From positions 1-36,184 of the forward strand of contig JAGPDK010000002.1 in assembly GCA_018057605.1 (NCBI GenBank): DNA of 36,184 nt, in the 5' to 3' direction. This document shows positions 15,978-24,603 of the stretch, piece after piece (positions within the stretch are counted from its first letter, which is position 1; every line of letters begins with the position of its first letter). The notes beneath the pieces are model-generated. The model was given only the letters and a program-made list of their open reading frames with translations, was not told the DNA's origin and searched no databases. The stretch is from Kofleriaceae bacterium (GTDB taxonomy: Bacteria > Myxococcota_A > Polyangia > Haliangiales > Haliangiaceae). A program made the translations under genes and the position numbers.

Positions 15978-17744
15978 CTAGCGGGTGCCAGAGTCCCACA
16001 CCAGCGGCCGACTTGCGACGAGGAAGGTGGTGTAGCTTGGCACTTTGGTTGGGCCAATATCGGGTGCGGTAGCAAATTGAAACCCGGGGCCGGCGGGTGT
16101 GCCTATCGGCGACACTGAGCCGACGTTGAGCACCAGTTGTCGCAGCATGGTGTGTTGTTGCCACGTGACGATTTGGAAACAGGTGTTGTTGGTGATGGGG
16201 CGTGCGCAACGTGTGACGGGTTGCGCGGCGGGACCGGTGTAGCCAAAGTTTTGATAGGTGCGCTCAGCGGCTAGCCCAACGCCGGGATTGAGAACCGCCA
16301 TGTTGGAGATGCCTGCTACCAACCGCACCACAACGGGACCGCCCGCAGGATCGCGGCCAGGAATTCGGCATCGTGCGATCCCCGTATTCACGTTAGTGAT
16401 GCAATTGCCAACCGGTTGCTGATCGTCGTCGAGCAAGAGAATGTTCCAACCAATGAGCGTGGCGCTGGCGTCAACGATGTCGAATGTCGTGGGCACAAAG
16501 GTGTCAACGGCCGGCGGCGTGGCGTTGCATTCTGGTGCCCGACTACGGGGCTGACAAGGCACCCCGTCGACGGTGAGTGGGCCATACACAACGTCGCGAT
16601 CAGCGATCCAGGAAATTTTGCTCAGCTTACTCTTTGGTGCAAATACCGAGGCCTCAAATTCAACAGGCTCAACCGTGCCGTTGGTAATTCTTGATTCAAA
16701 AAACTGACCGGCGGTGGTGCCATTGATCACGCGCGACACCGGTGGCACGTTGGACAAGCGCCAGTTGCCCATGGCCATTTCGCCATTGGTCGCGAGCTTA
16801 GGTGGCAGCGTTTGTAACGGCGCGGCGAGTACCCGCATGCTCCAACAAGCTGAAGCTTTTGCGGTGCGACCGGCCCAGTCGACGACCTGCCATTCAATCG
16901 TATAATTGTCGTCAGCTTTGCCGAAAATGTCAGCGAGTTGCCGCGTGATCGGCACCCGCGCTTCGATGCGCTTGCCGATTTGAGTAAACGACAGCGGTTG
17001 CCAATCAACCACGACGGCGCCGCTACCATTGACAATATGAAATTGCGTGTTTTTGTTGCTCAACGCAACGCCGATGTTTCCGGTGACTACCCAAGCTAGT
17101 TCATTGCGGACGTTTTCGGTGCCGAACAAAGGCACGTCATCGTCGAGCAAATAGCCATATTTCACAACTTCGGCGCAGTGCGCGTCATCAAGGATCACGG
17201 GCCGGTCGTCGTGTACATGGTGCGGCTCACCTTGATTGTTAAAGGTCACGACGTCGTGGCTTTCGTCAAGCACCGACGACGGCATGACGCTAATGGTAGG
17301 GCCAATCGCATCAAGTCCAAGCGTGACCGCAATTTGCAGGGTGCCGTCTTCGGTGACGGTTTGTAGCGCGAAAAGTGAACCGGTTGCCGTGAGCGTGCCG
17401 GCGGGCAGGGGCAGCGACCAGGTGCCGTCAACGTTGGCTGTGGTGCTGGCCACTACCATATCGGCGCGACGGGCTTCAACAACACTGGCCGGATTGGCGC
17501 CTGTGCCCGTCAAGGTGGGCTGGGCATCGACGGACCAAAGCGTGATGCCGTCATCGAAAAGCTTGCTGCGGTCAAAAGCAAAATTGCTGTCGATGCAAAC
17601 GTTGGTGTCGATGGCACAGGCCAACTGTTCGGCACACGGTTGTTGGTCATCACAATAGGAGGGGTTGTCTTTGGCACAACTTGCGGTGACGGCGAACAGC
17701 GTTGAAAAAAGCCAAAGCGTGGAACGAGTTTTGCGAGTAGGCAT
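15978..17744 (-). CDS. Large secreted lipoprotein, function unknown
   Basis: The 588-residue protein has a signal peptide with lipobox TASC (lipidated Cys23). A small Cys-rich segment follows (24-51: YCDDQQPC, QLACAIDTNVCID) and then a long beta-rich body with no recognised domain. Segments such as TVDGVPCQPRSRAPEC and RCARPITNNTC suggest further disulphides. TNGEMAMGNWRLS and VDWAGRTAKASACWSMRV are Ig-like in character, but no firm family match can be made. AAGGATTCC precedes the ATG. The gene follows the kinase gene at a distance of 109 bases on the same strand and could be a surface partner of it, but it may equally be a separate unit. Confidence 0.7.
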   Translation of the reverse strand: MPTRKTRSTLWLFSTLFAVTASCAKDNPSYCDDQQPCAEQLACAIDTNVCIDSNFAFDRSKLFDDGITLWSVDAQPTLTGTGANPASVVEARRADMVVASTTANVDGTWSLPLPAGTLTATGSLFALQTVTEDGTLQIAVTLGLDAIGPTISVMPSSVLDESHDVVTFNNQGEPHHVHDDRPVILDDAHCAEVVKYGYLLDDDVPLFGTENVRNELAWVVTGNIGVALSNKNTQFHIVNGSGAVVVDWQPLSFTQIGKRIEARVPITRQLADIFGKADDNYTIEWQVVDWAGRTAKASACWSMRVLAAPLQTLPPKLATNGEMAMGNWRLSNVPPVSRVINGTTAGQFFESRITNGTVEPVEFEASVFAPKSKLSKISWIADRDVVYGPLTVDGVPCQPRSRAPECNATPPAVDTFVPTTFDIVDASATLIGWNILLLDDDQQPVGNCITNVNTGIARCRIPGRDPAGGPVVVRLVAGISNMAVLNPGVGLAAERTYQNFGYTGPAAQPVTRCARPITNNTCFQIVTWQQHTMLRQLVLNVGSVSPIGTPAGPGFQFATAPDIGPTKVPSYTTFLVASRPLVWDSGTR

Positions 17745-17853
17745 GGAATCCTTGCTGGGTTGGAGTGCCGGCGCCTATCGGTACGGTGTTGCCGGCTGTT
17801 GCTCCCAAACCAAAGATTTTGCGTAACTCTATAAAATCACTGAGGATACAGCG

Positions 17854-20571
17854 CTACTGTCGACTCATTTTTCGTTGCAGCTTTTGCATTTCAGTGGCCC
17901 AATGCGGCGCCAGTTGATTCGGCGGTTGAATCGTGGCCGCGGCTTGTTGCGCGGCTCGTAGTGCAGCAAGCGCTGCGCTGCGGCGACTTCGACGTTGCTC
18001 AATGTCCGAGAGGCGGACATTGGCTTCAACTAAGATGCTGCCCCAGCGGCCTTGATCATCGGGGCGCACGGCGGCGTGCGTTGCGACAATCCAAGCCGCG
18101 ACCTTAGCCGCTTGCAAAGGCAGCGGCGCACTCGCGTTGATTTCCAACACCGCTGCTTGGTAGTGGAGCAGGGCGTTGCGGCCGATCAGCGGATACGCCG
18201 TAGGCTGCAACGCCAACTGAGTTGTCAGGACTTGCCCGGCGCGGACTAACGCGGCGCGCGCGCCAACGTAGTCTTCTTGCCCGCTCAGGATTTCGGATTG
18301 CGTGTAGCAGAGATCGAATAGGGTTTGTTGCCAACGGCCCCGAGCTGGGTCAGCGACGACAAGCTTTTCGCCAATGGCGACCGCGGCACGTAGGCCGCGC
18401 GCGGCTTCGAGGCCGTCGGTGGTTTGCAGTTGCTCGGCCAGGTTGCGATACGAGATCATCAGATCTTCTTGTCGATTCAAGTTGCTTGGGTCGCGCTCGG
18501 CAAGCTGGGTCCAATGCGCGTGCGCTTGGCGCGCGAAGCGCAATGCTTCTGGGTGCTCGAGCTGCCGATGTATCGACGACAAACGTTGCAGGATAATGGC
18601 TTGGTCGCGCACTGCATTGGCGCTGTTGGTTGCAAACCACGCGGTGCCTGATTGCAGCGCTGCCTGATACGCTTCGACGGCCTGGGCAAATTCGTTGCTC
18701 GTGTTGTAGGCGTCGGCGATTGCGACGGCGACGGCAATAGCGTCACGCTGGAGCAAGCGGTTGGCAGGATGCTGGGCGCGCATCAAACGCAGCATCGCCG
18801 CAGCGCGTTGATAGAAGACCAACGCGTCACGCGGTCGCTCAGTGACAACTAGATCGCCAAGGCGCTGCAAGGCAACCGCTGGCGACAACAGCGGGTCACC
18901 ACTTCGCAGCATGATCTGCCATTGAAACTGCAGCGCGGCTTCGAAGGATGCTTGCGCAGCGATCGGTTCATTGCGGGTTGCCGCAATCGCACCGCGCTGC
19001 ACCAGGCAACTTGCACGGTTTTCGATCCAGCGCAGGTCGGCGTTTGCGTCGATTGTCGTCGCTGCCAGCTGCAGGGCTTCATCGCAAAGCTTGCTTGCTA
19101 ACGCACTGTCGCCGCGTTGATTGGCTAACGAAGATTTGGCACGCCGAAGTTCGGCTTGGGCTAGCGGCTGACGTGGTTCGCCGCTGCTGGCTTGTTCAAC
19201 TTGGTGAATGATGGCGTCGAGCGTGTCGAGTTTGCCAGCGCTGTCGAGGCTAGCATGTACGTCATGCAGCGTGTACCAAAGTAGGTCGTCGGCCCGGGCC
19301 TGTTGTTGCTGGGCGTGGTTGCGCGCTTTATACCGTGCACTCGCGGCGACGCTGGCCGCCGTCACAACCACAGCTGAAATAACAAGGGCGGCAATAACCG
19401 TAAGCCGGTTGCGCCGAAGCCAGCGGCCCAAGCGTTGGGTGCGGGTCAGGCTCCACGCGGCGACCAAATCATCGTTGATGAAGGCCCGAATGTCGTCAGC
19501 AAATTGCGCTGCGGTCTGGTAACGCGCGTTGGCGTCGCGGGCCATCGCGCGGTCGATGATCGCGATGAGCTGCGGCGGCGCGGCGGCTTCACTTGCGACG
19601 ACCGCGTCAGGGGCTCGCGTGCGTACTGCGTTGATAAGGCTAAATAACGTTGGCTCTTGATACGGTGGCCGACCGGCAACCACCCGGTACAACACGGCGC
19701 CGAGCGCATAGATGTCGGCTTTGGCGTCGACTGGTTCGCCGCGGGCTTGTTCCGGCGACATGTATTGGGCGGTGCCCATCACCGCGCCGGCGTGAGTTTT
19801 TTCGACGGCGATGACATCGACGATATCGGCCCGCGCAGTTGGCGTAGCCTCGAGTTCGTCGAGACGTTTACCTAAGCCCCAGTCAATGATTTGGGTGTCG
19901 CCAAAGCTAGTAACCAAGATGTTGGCCGGCGTGATGTCGCGATGAATAATGCCGCGCTGATGCGCATGGTGTACGGCGTCGGCCGCGGTTGCGACATTCT
20001 TCAACAACCGTAGGCGGTCGGACAAGTTGCCGGATAGCGAGGTTTCTAAGGTGGCACCGACGATGCGGCGCATCGCCACGTACAACGCACCGTCACTGTC
20101 ACGGCCGAGTTCGTACACCGGCAGGATGGCTGGGTGCGACAGTTTCGCCGCGAGCATCGCTTCTTTGCGCAAGCGTTCTTCTTGGCTGCGATCTTTGGTG
20201 AGTAACACTTTGAGCGCGACCTCACGGCCACTGCGCAGGTCGCGGCCCGCGAAGACGCTGCCCATGCCGCCACGGCCAAGTTCACCACCCCAAAAATAGA
20301 TGTCGTGGCCGTCGCCAACGGCGCTCGCGACCGAAGTCATTGCCGCGCTGGCGTCAGGTTCGACGATGGGTTTGGAGCCCGTCGCCAACATTTTCATCGA
20401 CACCGTACAGCGCGCGCAGCTTTCAACATGGGCCCGCAGGGTCAGGCTTGATTCGAGCGCAACCTCAGAGCCCGGCATGCCTGGTACGCTTGGTACGCTT
20501 GGTACGCTTGCATCATACGCCAAGGAAAGCAGGGCGCGCGGACTTGGGCAAATACCAAAAACGTGTGTCAT
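17854..20571 (-). CDS. Membrane Ser/Thr protein kinase with N-terminal zinc finger and C-terminal repeat domain
   Basis: The 905-residue protein begins with a zinc-finger-like segment (C8, then H48-x3-C52-x2-C55) of the anti-sigma zf-HC2 type. A complete kinase domain follows (about 91-368): glycine loop GELGRGGMG (96-104), Lys121 in VALKVL, HRD at 210-212, Asn217, the metal loop IDWG (229-232; W replaces F, common in myxobacteria), SPEQ (272-275) and DIYALG (286-291). A basic linker and a membrane helix (391-411) come next. The C-terminal part (about 420-900) is helical with TPR-like repeats and would be outside the cytoplasm. All catalytic residues are present. Between the zinc finger and the start lies a VPS triplet repeat. 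It lies 29 bases downstream of the Cys-rich lipoprotein gene. Confidence 0.92.
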   Translation of the reverse strand: MTHVFGICPSPRALLSLAYDASVPSVPSVPGMPGSEVALESSLTLRAHVESCARCTVSMKMLATGSKPIVEPDASAAMTSVASAVGDGHDIYFWGGELGRGGMGSVFAGRDLRSGREVALKVLLTKDRSQEERLRKEAMLAAKLSHPAILPVYELGRDSDGALYVAMRRIVGATLETSLSGNLSDRLRLLKNVATAADAVHHAHQRGIIHRDITPANILVTSFGDTQIIDWGLGKRLDELEATPTARADIVDVIAVEKTHAGAVMGTAQYMSPEQARGEPVDAKADIYALGAVLYRVVAGRPPYQEPTLFSLINAVRTRAPDAVVASEAAAPPQLIAIIDRAMARDANARYQTAAQFADDIRAFINDDLVAAWSLTRTQRLGRWLRRNRLTVIAALVISAVVVTAASVAASARYKARNHAQQQQARADDLLWYTLHDVHASLDSAGKLDTLDAIIHQVEQASSGEPRQPLAQAELRRAKSSLANQRGDSALASKLCDEALQLAATTIDANADLRWIENRASCLVQRGAIAATRNEPIAAQASFEAALQFQWQIMLRSGDPLLSPAVALQRLGDLVVTERPRDALVFYQRAAAMLRLMRAQHPANRLLQRDAIAVAVAIADAYNTSNEFAQAVEAYQAALQSGTAWFATNSANAVRDQAIILQRLSSIHRQLEHPEALRFARQAHAHWTQLAERDPSNLNRQEDLMISYRNLAEQLQTTDGLEAARGLRAAVAIGEKLVVADPARGRWQQTLFDLCYTQSEILSGQEDYVGARAALVRAGQVLTTQLALQPTAYPLIGRNALLHYQAAVLEINASAPLPLQAAKVAAWIVATHAAVRPDDQGRWGSILVEANVRLSDIEQRRSRRSAALAALRAAQQAAATIQPPNQLAPHWATEMQKLQRKMSRQ
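20483..20509. repeat. Three tandem 9-bp units inside the kinase gene
   Basis: GGTACGCTT is repeated exactly at 20483, 20492 and 20501. On the coding (minus) strand it gives serial Val-Pro-Ser triplets at residues 21-29, in the spacer before the zinc finger His/Cys residues. Copy-number change would not break the frame. Confidence 0.9.
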
Positions 20572-20600
20572 TTTGATTGCATGGACGCGCTACATTGAAC

Positions 20601-20993
20601 TTATAGGGTATCACTGGTGCAGTTGTTGCCAGCACAGGTGGCTTTGCAATTGGCATTGCCCAGACAGGCTTGCGTACAGTTGCCACCTTCACAGGAAAAG
20701 GTGCATGTAGCCGAAGGGGCGCAGTTTTGTTGGCAACCGCCGCCAACGCACGTCGCGGTACCTTTGGCGCTAGGTGCAAAGTTTTGATAGCAACTGCCGT
20801 CCTTGCAGGTGAGCTTACAATCGCTGCCGGTTTCGCACTCTTGGCGACAGCTTGCACCTTCGCAATCGAGCGAGCAGGAATCGCCGGCGGGGCAACTGCA
20901 GCTATCGCCACTGCAAACCGCGCTTTCACAAGCTGCCAATGCTGAGCCCATCGCTGCGGTAACAAATAGATACGTTAAAATGGATTTGTTCAT
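20601..20993 (-). CDS. Cysteine-rich repeat lipoprotein
   Basis: The 130-residue protein has a signal peptide with lipobox LAAC (lipidated Cys22). The mature part has about 21 cysteines in 109 residues, arranged in a repeating pattern CxxxC-x-G-x-x-C-x3-C (for example CSLDCEGASCRQEC, CTFSCEGGNCTQAC). Such small cross-linked proteins are common on the surface of Myxococcota; no binding partner is known. The ATG at 20993 follows AAGGAA at a good distance. It lies between the pseudokinase and kinase genes on the same strand, so it may be an extracytoplasmic sensor or envelope part of that module. Confidence 0.8.
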   Translation of the reverse strand: MNKSILTYLFVTAAMGSALAACESAVCSGDSCSCPAGDSCSLDCEGASCRQECETGSDCKLTCKDGSCYQNFAPSAKGTATCVGGGCQQNCAPSATCTFSCEGGNCTQACLGNANCKATCAGNNCTSDTL

Positions 20994-21092
20994 AGTTGGA
21001 GTTCCTTCATTAGGTGAACGCCGCGAACCGGCGCACTGTCGCATGGTTTCTAAAGAAAAATGCACAGCGTAGTTTTGGTTGCGGCGGTGCGA

Positions 21093-22199
21093 TTACTCAT
21101 ATGATCGCAGTTTTTGCAGCAATTGGTCACGGACTTCGGGTTGTGCCGCCAGCTCGCGGGTTACGGTTTGTTGTACTTGCTGCACAATGGCGCGGCGGAC
21201 CTGGGCGGCATGAGCGGCGCGACGAGTTTGCTGGCCGAGGGTGTGCCAGGCGGACCCAACCACAATCGTCGTGGCGACGATACCTGCAACCAGGATGGCA
21301 ACCACGGCGCGGTGGGTACTGGCCCATTGCCAGGCAGCGCCAGCGCGATCATAACGGTGCATGGTCACCGGCGCGCCGCTGCGAAAGGCGTTGAGGTCGG
21401 CGCTCAGTTCAACCGCGCTAGCATAACGCGGTGGCGTGGCGTCAGCAGCGTCGAGAATGCTAGCCAGCGGGCCGCGTAACAAGCGGCGCGACAGCCCACG
21501 GCGGATCAGCATGCCGATGGCACGTACATCGTCATGCGCCGACGCTGGGCGTTGGCAGCGGCGCCACGCTGAACCGATGCCGTAAAGTAAGGCGTGATGG
21601 TGGTCGGCCGAGATGCGAATGGTGTCGGTGCCAAGTGAACCATGAAAGCTCGCTTGGCTATGCGCATAGGCGAGTGCATTGCTAACTTGGATGTGCAAAT
21701 CCAGCAGTTGCAACTGGACGGCGGCCGCTGGCTCGTCACCATGGCCAGTTGCGTCATGCAGTTTACCGCCAGGCGCAAAGCTAAACAGCGCCGCCGCGCG
21801 GCCGTCGCGCAGCCTGCCACTACGCAACATCACGGCGATGCCGCTGTGTTCGATGCGTGCAGCTTGCGCTAGCTCAACGGCGAAGGCAGCTTCTTGGGTC
21901 GGGTCGTCGAGGGCGAGAATGCGGACGTCGCGGCCGAGTTCAACGTCATAGCCGCAATGCCAGCTGACAAAGCGCTCAACGGTTTGCCCGGGCTGCAGTT
22001 CGACGGGCAGGGTGACGGCAAACGCTGGTTCGCTCGTGCTCGTGGTGCTGCGAAACATGGCGGCCACCAGTTGCCGACACTCGGCGCAGTGATCGAGATG
22101 GCTATCGATGGCGTCGCGAAGGTTGCCGGTGATCTCGCCGGCCAGCAGGTCGATCAGCAGGTCCTCGGTGACACAGCCCGCGAAAGTCATGGCCTGCAT
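21093..22199 (-). CDS. Zinc-finger / pseudokinase / transmembrane protein, likely anti-sigma factor
   Basis: The 368-residue protein starts with a zf-HC2 anti-sigma-type finger: C9, then H34-x3-C38-x2-C41. Residues of about 70-275 follow the outline of a Ser/Thr kinase but all catalytic residues are gone. The VAIK lysine position is Leu95, HRD is HGS (186-188), the Asn is replaced, and DFG/DWG reads YGI (206-208). One membrane helix (298-316) is followed by a short 52-residue, mostly charged tail. The gene is divergent from the sigma-factor gene, whose start is 20 bases away, which is the classic sigma/anti-sigma layout. I chose ATG 22199; GTG 22211 and ATG 22190 are alternatives. It probably holds the sigma factor at the membrane; the pseudokinase may dock the active kinase or bind a ligand. 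Confidence 0.82.
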   Translation of the reverse strand: MQAMTFAGCVTEDLLIDLLAGEITGNLRDAIDSHLDHCAECRQLVAAMFRSTTSTSEPAFAVTLPVELQPGQTVERFVSWHCGYDVELGRDVRILALDDPTQEAAFAVELAQAARIEHSGIAVMLRSGRLRDGRAAALFSFAPGGKLHDATGHGDEPAAAVQLQLLDLHIQVSNALAYAHSQASFHGSLGTDTIRISADHHHALLYGIGSAWRRCQRPASAHDDVRAIGMLIRRGLSRRLLRGPLASILDAADATPPRYASAVELSADLNAFRSGAPVTMHRYDRAGAAWQWASTHRAVVAILVAGIVATTIVVGSAWHTLGQQTRRAAHAAQVRRAIVQQVQQTVTRELAAQPEVRDQLLQKLRSYE

Positions 22200-22218
22200 G
22201 TTACCATGCACCAGTAGT

Positions 22219-23154
22219 ATGCTTCGGACCTTGGCGATACGATATTTCGACCCACTTTGCGTCGATGGAAAAATCGCCGATGAATTCGTTGCAGCGCTGC
22301 AGCGCTTGCTGACCGACGCGCAAAACGCATGGCCGACACTTGCGCTGGACGCTGAGGCATTGTGCGCTGCCCTGCAGCGATACCTTGTGCGGGTCGCGCC
22401 CGACGATTGCTCGACCTGGTTGGCGCTTGCGCAACTCAGCGATGCGAGCGAGCTTGGCGCCGCAGCGTGCCTTTGTCAGTCGGCGCCTGCGGCCGATGCG
22501 ATGCGCGTGATCGATCAGCGGTACCTGCCAATTGCGCGCGTTACGTTGCGGCGGCGCGGCATCGCCGACGAGGTTGCAACCGACGCCGAAAACCGGATTC
22601 GTGAAAAGTTGTTTTTGCCCGATGCGAACGGGATAGCTGGCCTCGACCGCTACGTTGGCTCGGGCCGGTTCGAAAGTTTTATTCGCGTGGTAGCGGTGCG
22701 TGAAAGTATCAGCTTGTTGCGCAGTCAGCAGCGCGGGCCCGAATTGTCCGACGAAGGCTTGGTTGAACTGATCGCGCCGAGTGCAAACCCCGAAGCCGCA
22801 GCGATAAAAGCCGAACTTAAACAAGAGTTTCATCGGGCGCTGGCCGCGGCTTTCGCGAGCCTGACGCCACGGCAACGCACGTGCTTGCGCATGCATTTGC
22901 TGGATGGGGTTTCGCTCGACGGTTTGGCGGCGATGTATAGCGTGCATCGGGCCACCATTTGTCGTTGGTTAGAACAAGCGCGCGACGGCCTGCGCAATGC
23001 AACGCGCACCACCCTACGAGAACGCTTAGCGTTAGATACCGTAGAATTTGAAAGCATTTTGCGAACCTTGCAAAGCGGCGTAGATTGGTCCTTCGACCAG
23101 ATGATGCGTGCTGCCCAAGCGGCCGATGTGCCAGCTGAGGCGTCAGGTTCGTAG
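22219..23154 (+). CDS. Sigma-70 family factor, Myxococcales family 1 type
   Basis: The 311-residue protein matches the layout of the Myxococcales-specific sigma-70 family (TIGR03001 from memory). An N-terminal helical part (1-95) is followed by a region 2-like segment (about 98-170: RYLPIARVTL, IREKLFL, RYVGSGRFESFIRVVAVRESISLLR). Region 4 comes next (about 205-270: SLTPRQRTCLRMHLLDGVSLDGLA, then SVHRATICRWLEQAR, the helix-turn-helix for the -35 box). A 40-residue C-terminal tail follows. It would recruit RNA polymerase to a specific regulon. The start ATG at 22219 has no ribosome binding site; the reading frame extends upstream but overlaps the divergent gene. The neighbour with the zinc finger is the probable antagonist. 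Confidence 0.9.
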   Translation: MLRTLAIRYFDPLCVDGKIADEFVAALQRLLTDAQNAWPTLALDAEALCAALQRYLVRVAPDDCSTWLALAQLSDASELGAAACLCQSAPAADAMRVIDQRYLPIARVTLRRRGIADEVATDAENRIREKLFLPDANGIAGLDRYVGSGRFESFIRVVAVRESISLLRSQQRGPELSDEGLVELIAPSANPEAAAIKAELKQEFHRALAAAFASLTPRQRTCLRMHLLDGVSLDGLAAMYSVHRATICRWLEQARDGLRNATRTTLRERLALDTVEFESILRTLQSGVDWSFDQMMRAAQAADVPAEASGS

Positions 23155-23158
23155 GCCC

Positions 23159-23182
23159 TTTCGTCGTGCATTTCGTCGTGCA
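23159..23182. repeat. Two tandem 12-bp units after the sigma gene
   Basis: TTTCGTCGTGCA occurs twice without a gap, five bases after the sigma factor stop codon. It could be a small slippage product; no gene is affected. Confidence 0.85.
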
Positions 23183-23341
23183 TGTTAGGTAAGAACGCTG
23201 GCGCGAGCGCAACTGTCGCATCGGGGCCGCACAAAAGAAATGTTGGTAAATGCTGCGACAGTAGCGGGTTGGCCGGCGTTCTTGGATTGTAGCGAGGCCT
23301 CACCGTCTCGCATCTAAATGCTGCAACCCCTGAGGATTATT

Positions 23342-23746
23342 ATGAAATATTCAAAGACTGCCCGGGCCCTGATGTTTATTGCGGTGGCGTTGGCTCCTGC
23401 GTTATCGCCAGCGCGCGCTCATGCGCAAATCGCTATCACCGACGATAATGCAGTGACGAAAGTGGATTGCGACAGTGACGATGAGGTTTCGATCAATGGC
23501 AATGCCAGTACCGTAACGATTACCGGCACGTGTAGTCAGGTGTTGGTAACTGGCAATGACAATCACGTAACGATTGTTCACAGCGCCGTCGCCTCGATCA
23601 GTGGCAATAGCAACCGCGTTGAACTACGCACGGTGGGCAGCATTGCGGTGAGCGGCAATGCAAATAAAGTACGTTGGAAAAAGGCTCTAGGCAAAAAGCC
23701 GCAGATTTCGAATGTCGGCGAAACCAATGCGATTAGCCAAAAATAA
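23342..23746 (+). CDS. Secreted DUF3060-like protein
   Basis: The 134-residue protein has a signal peptide ending at about AHA-Q (residue 28-29). The rest consists of short strands with a repeating Gly-Asn pattern (INGNASTVTITG, VTGNDNHVTIVH, ISGNSNRVELR, VSGNANKVRWK). This is typical of DUF3060 proteins, which appear to form a small beta-solenoid and are often found as envelope proteins. It ends in a basic tail. GAGGATTATT precedes the ATG as a ribosome binding site. No enzyme motif is present and its role is unknown. Confidence 0.8.
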   Translation: MKYSKTARALMFIAVALAPALSPARAHAQIAITDDNAVTKVDCDSDDEVSINGNASTVTITGTCSQVLVTGNDNHVTIVHSAVASISGNSNRVELRTVGSIAVSGNANKVRWKKALGKKPQISNVGETNAISQK

Positions 23747-23840
23747 TCAGCACTAGCCCCCCATCGTCGCCAATAGTTCAACTAGATTTTTGACAGCACG
23801 GGCCGGGCTTATTAGGCTCGCCTGCTGTTTAGGAGCAATC

Positions 23841-24368
23841 GTGTTGATCACTATCTTGGCAATTTTGGCGGCGTTGGTACTCGGGGTCCTGGTACTTGCG
23901 GCGACCAAACCGAAGACGTTTCGCTACGAGCGCCGCGCGCGCATTGCCGCAGCGCCGGAAAAAGTTGTGGCGTTGCTCAACGATTTTCATCATTGGTCGG
24001 CTTGGTCGCCCTGGGAAAAACTCGATCCGGCGATGCAGCGCACCCATCGTGGTGCAGCGGCCGGCGTCGGTGCGATCTACGAATGGTCCGGCAACAAAAA
24101 AGCTGGGTCGGGCCGGATGGAAGTTTTGGCGGCCACGCCTACGTTGGTTAAAATCCAGCTCGATTTCATCACGCCGTTCAAAGCCCACAACCTCACGGAG
24201 TTTGCTGTGGTTGCGAATGGCGCCGCAAGCGACGTGGTGTGGGCGATGTATGGTGAATCGCCTTTTGTAAGCAGGCTCATGAGCGTTTTCATCAACTTGG
24301 ACAAAATGATTGGCAAAGACTTTGAAGCTGGGTTGGTAAATCTCAACCGCTTGGCTTCGGCGCACTAG
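23841..24368 (+). CDS. Membrane-anchored SRPBCC (START-like) protein
   Basis: The 175-residue protein begins with one strongly hydrophobic helix (residues 1-21), followed by a SRPBCC/polyketide-cyclase-like domain. The first strand and loop FRYERRARIAAAPEKVVALLND and the phrase HHWSAWSPWEKLDPAM are characteristic of this group. The central part (YEWSGNKKAGSGRMEVL, then ITPFKAHNLTEFAV) fits the curved sheet that encloses a hydrophobic pocket. The C-terminal helix is LDKMIGKDFEAGLVNL. The domain may bind a small hydrophobic ligand. I chose the GTG at 23841 because AGGAG stands five bases before it; a TTG at 23790 in frame is less likely. Confidence 0.8.
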   Translation: MLITILAILAALVLGVLVLAATKPKTFRYERRARIAAAPEKVVALLNDFHHWSAWSPWEKLDPAMQRTHRGAAAGVGAIYEWSGNKKAGSGRMEVLAATPTLVKIQLDFITPFKAHNLTEFAVVANGAASDVVWAMYGESPFVSRLMSVFINLDKMIGKDFEAGLVNLNRLASAH

Positions 24369-24603
24369 GGCGCAGGTCGCGCCTGGGGCCGACCGACACT
24401 GGGGCAGGAGCCCCCACGTGCCCACTGGTTGTTGCCGTCATCAACGCGTGGCCTACCGCGAATCGCACGTGTGCGAATGGTCCGATCGGCAGCGCGAGAC
24501 CATGTAACGATGATTGCTGCATCGCGTTGCGTCGTGTGCCCTCAATGTTGTTGGTCGAATGCATGCTCGGCGTTTGGCACTGCGCTTGCTGTAGTCAACA
24601 AGT

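Noticed and set aside
17671-17684. Sigma-54-like promoter TTGGCAC followed by TTGC
   Set aside because: The spacing between TGGCAC and TTGC is three bases instead of five, and it lies inside the lipoprotein gene near its start.
20513-20965. Alternative minus-strand frame of 150 codons over the Cys-rich lipoprotein
   Set aside because: It has an Ala/Lys-rich composition with no signal peptide or motif; the called frame has a lipobox, ordered cysteines and a ribosome binding site.
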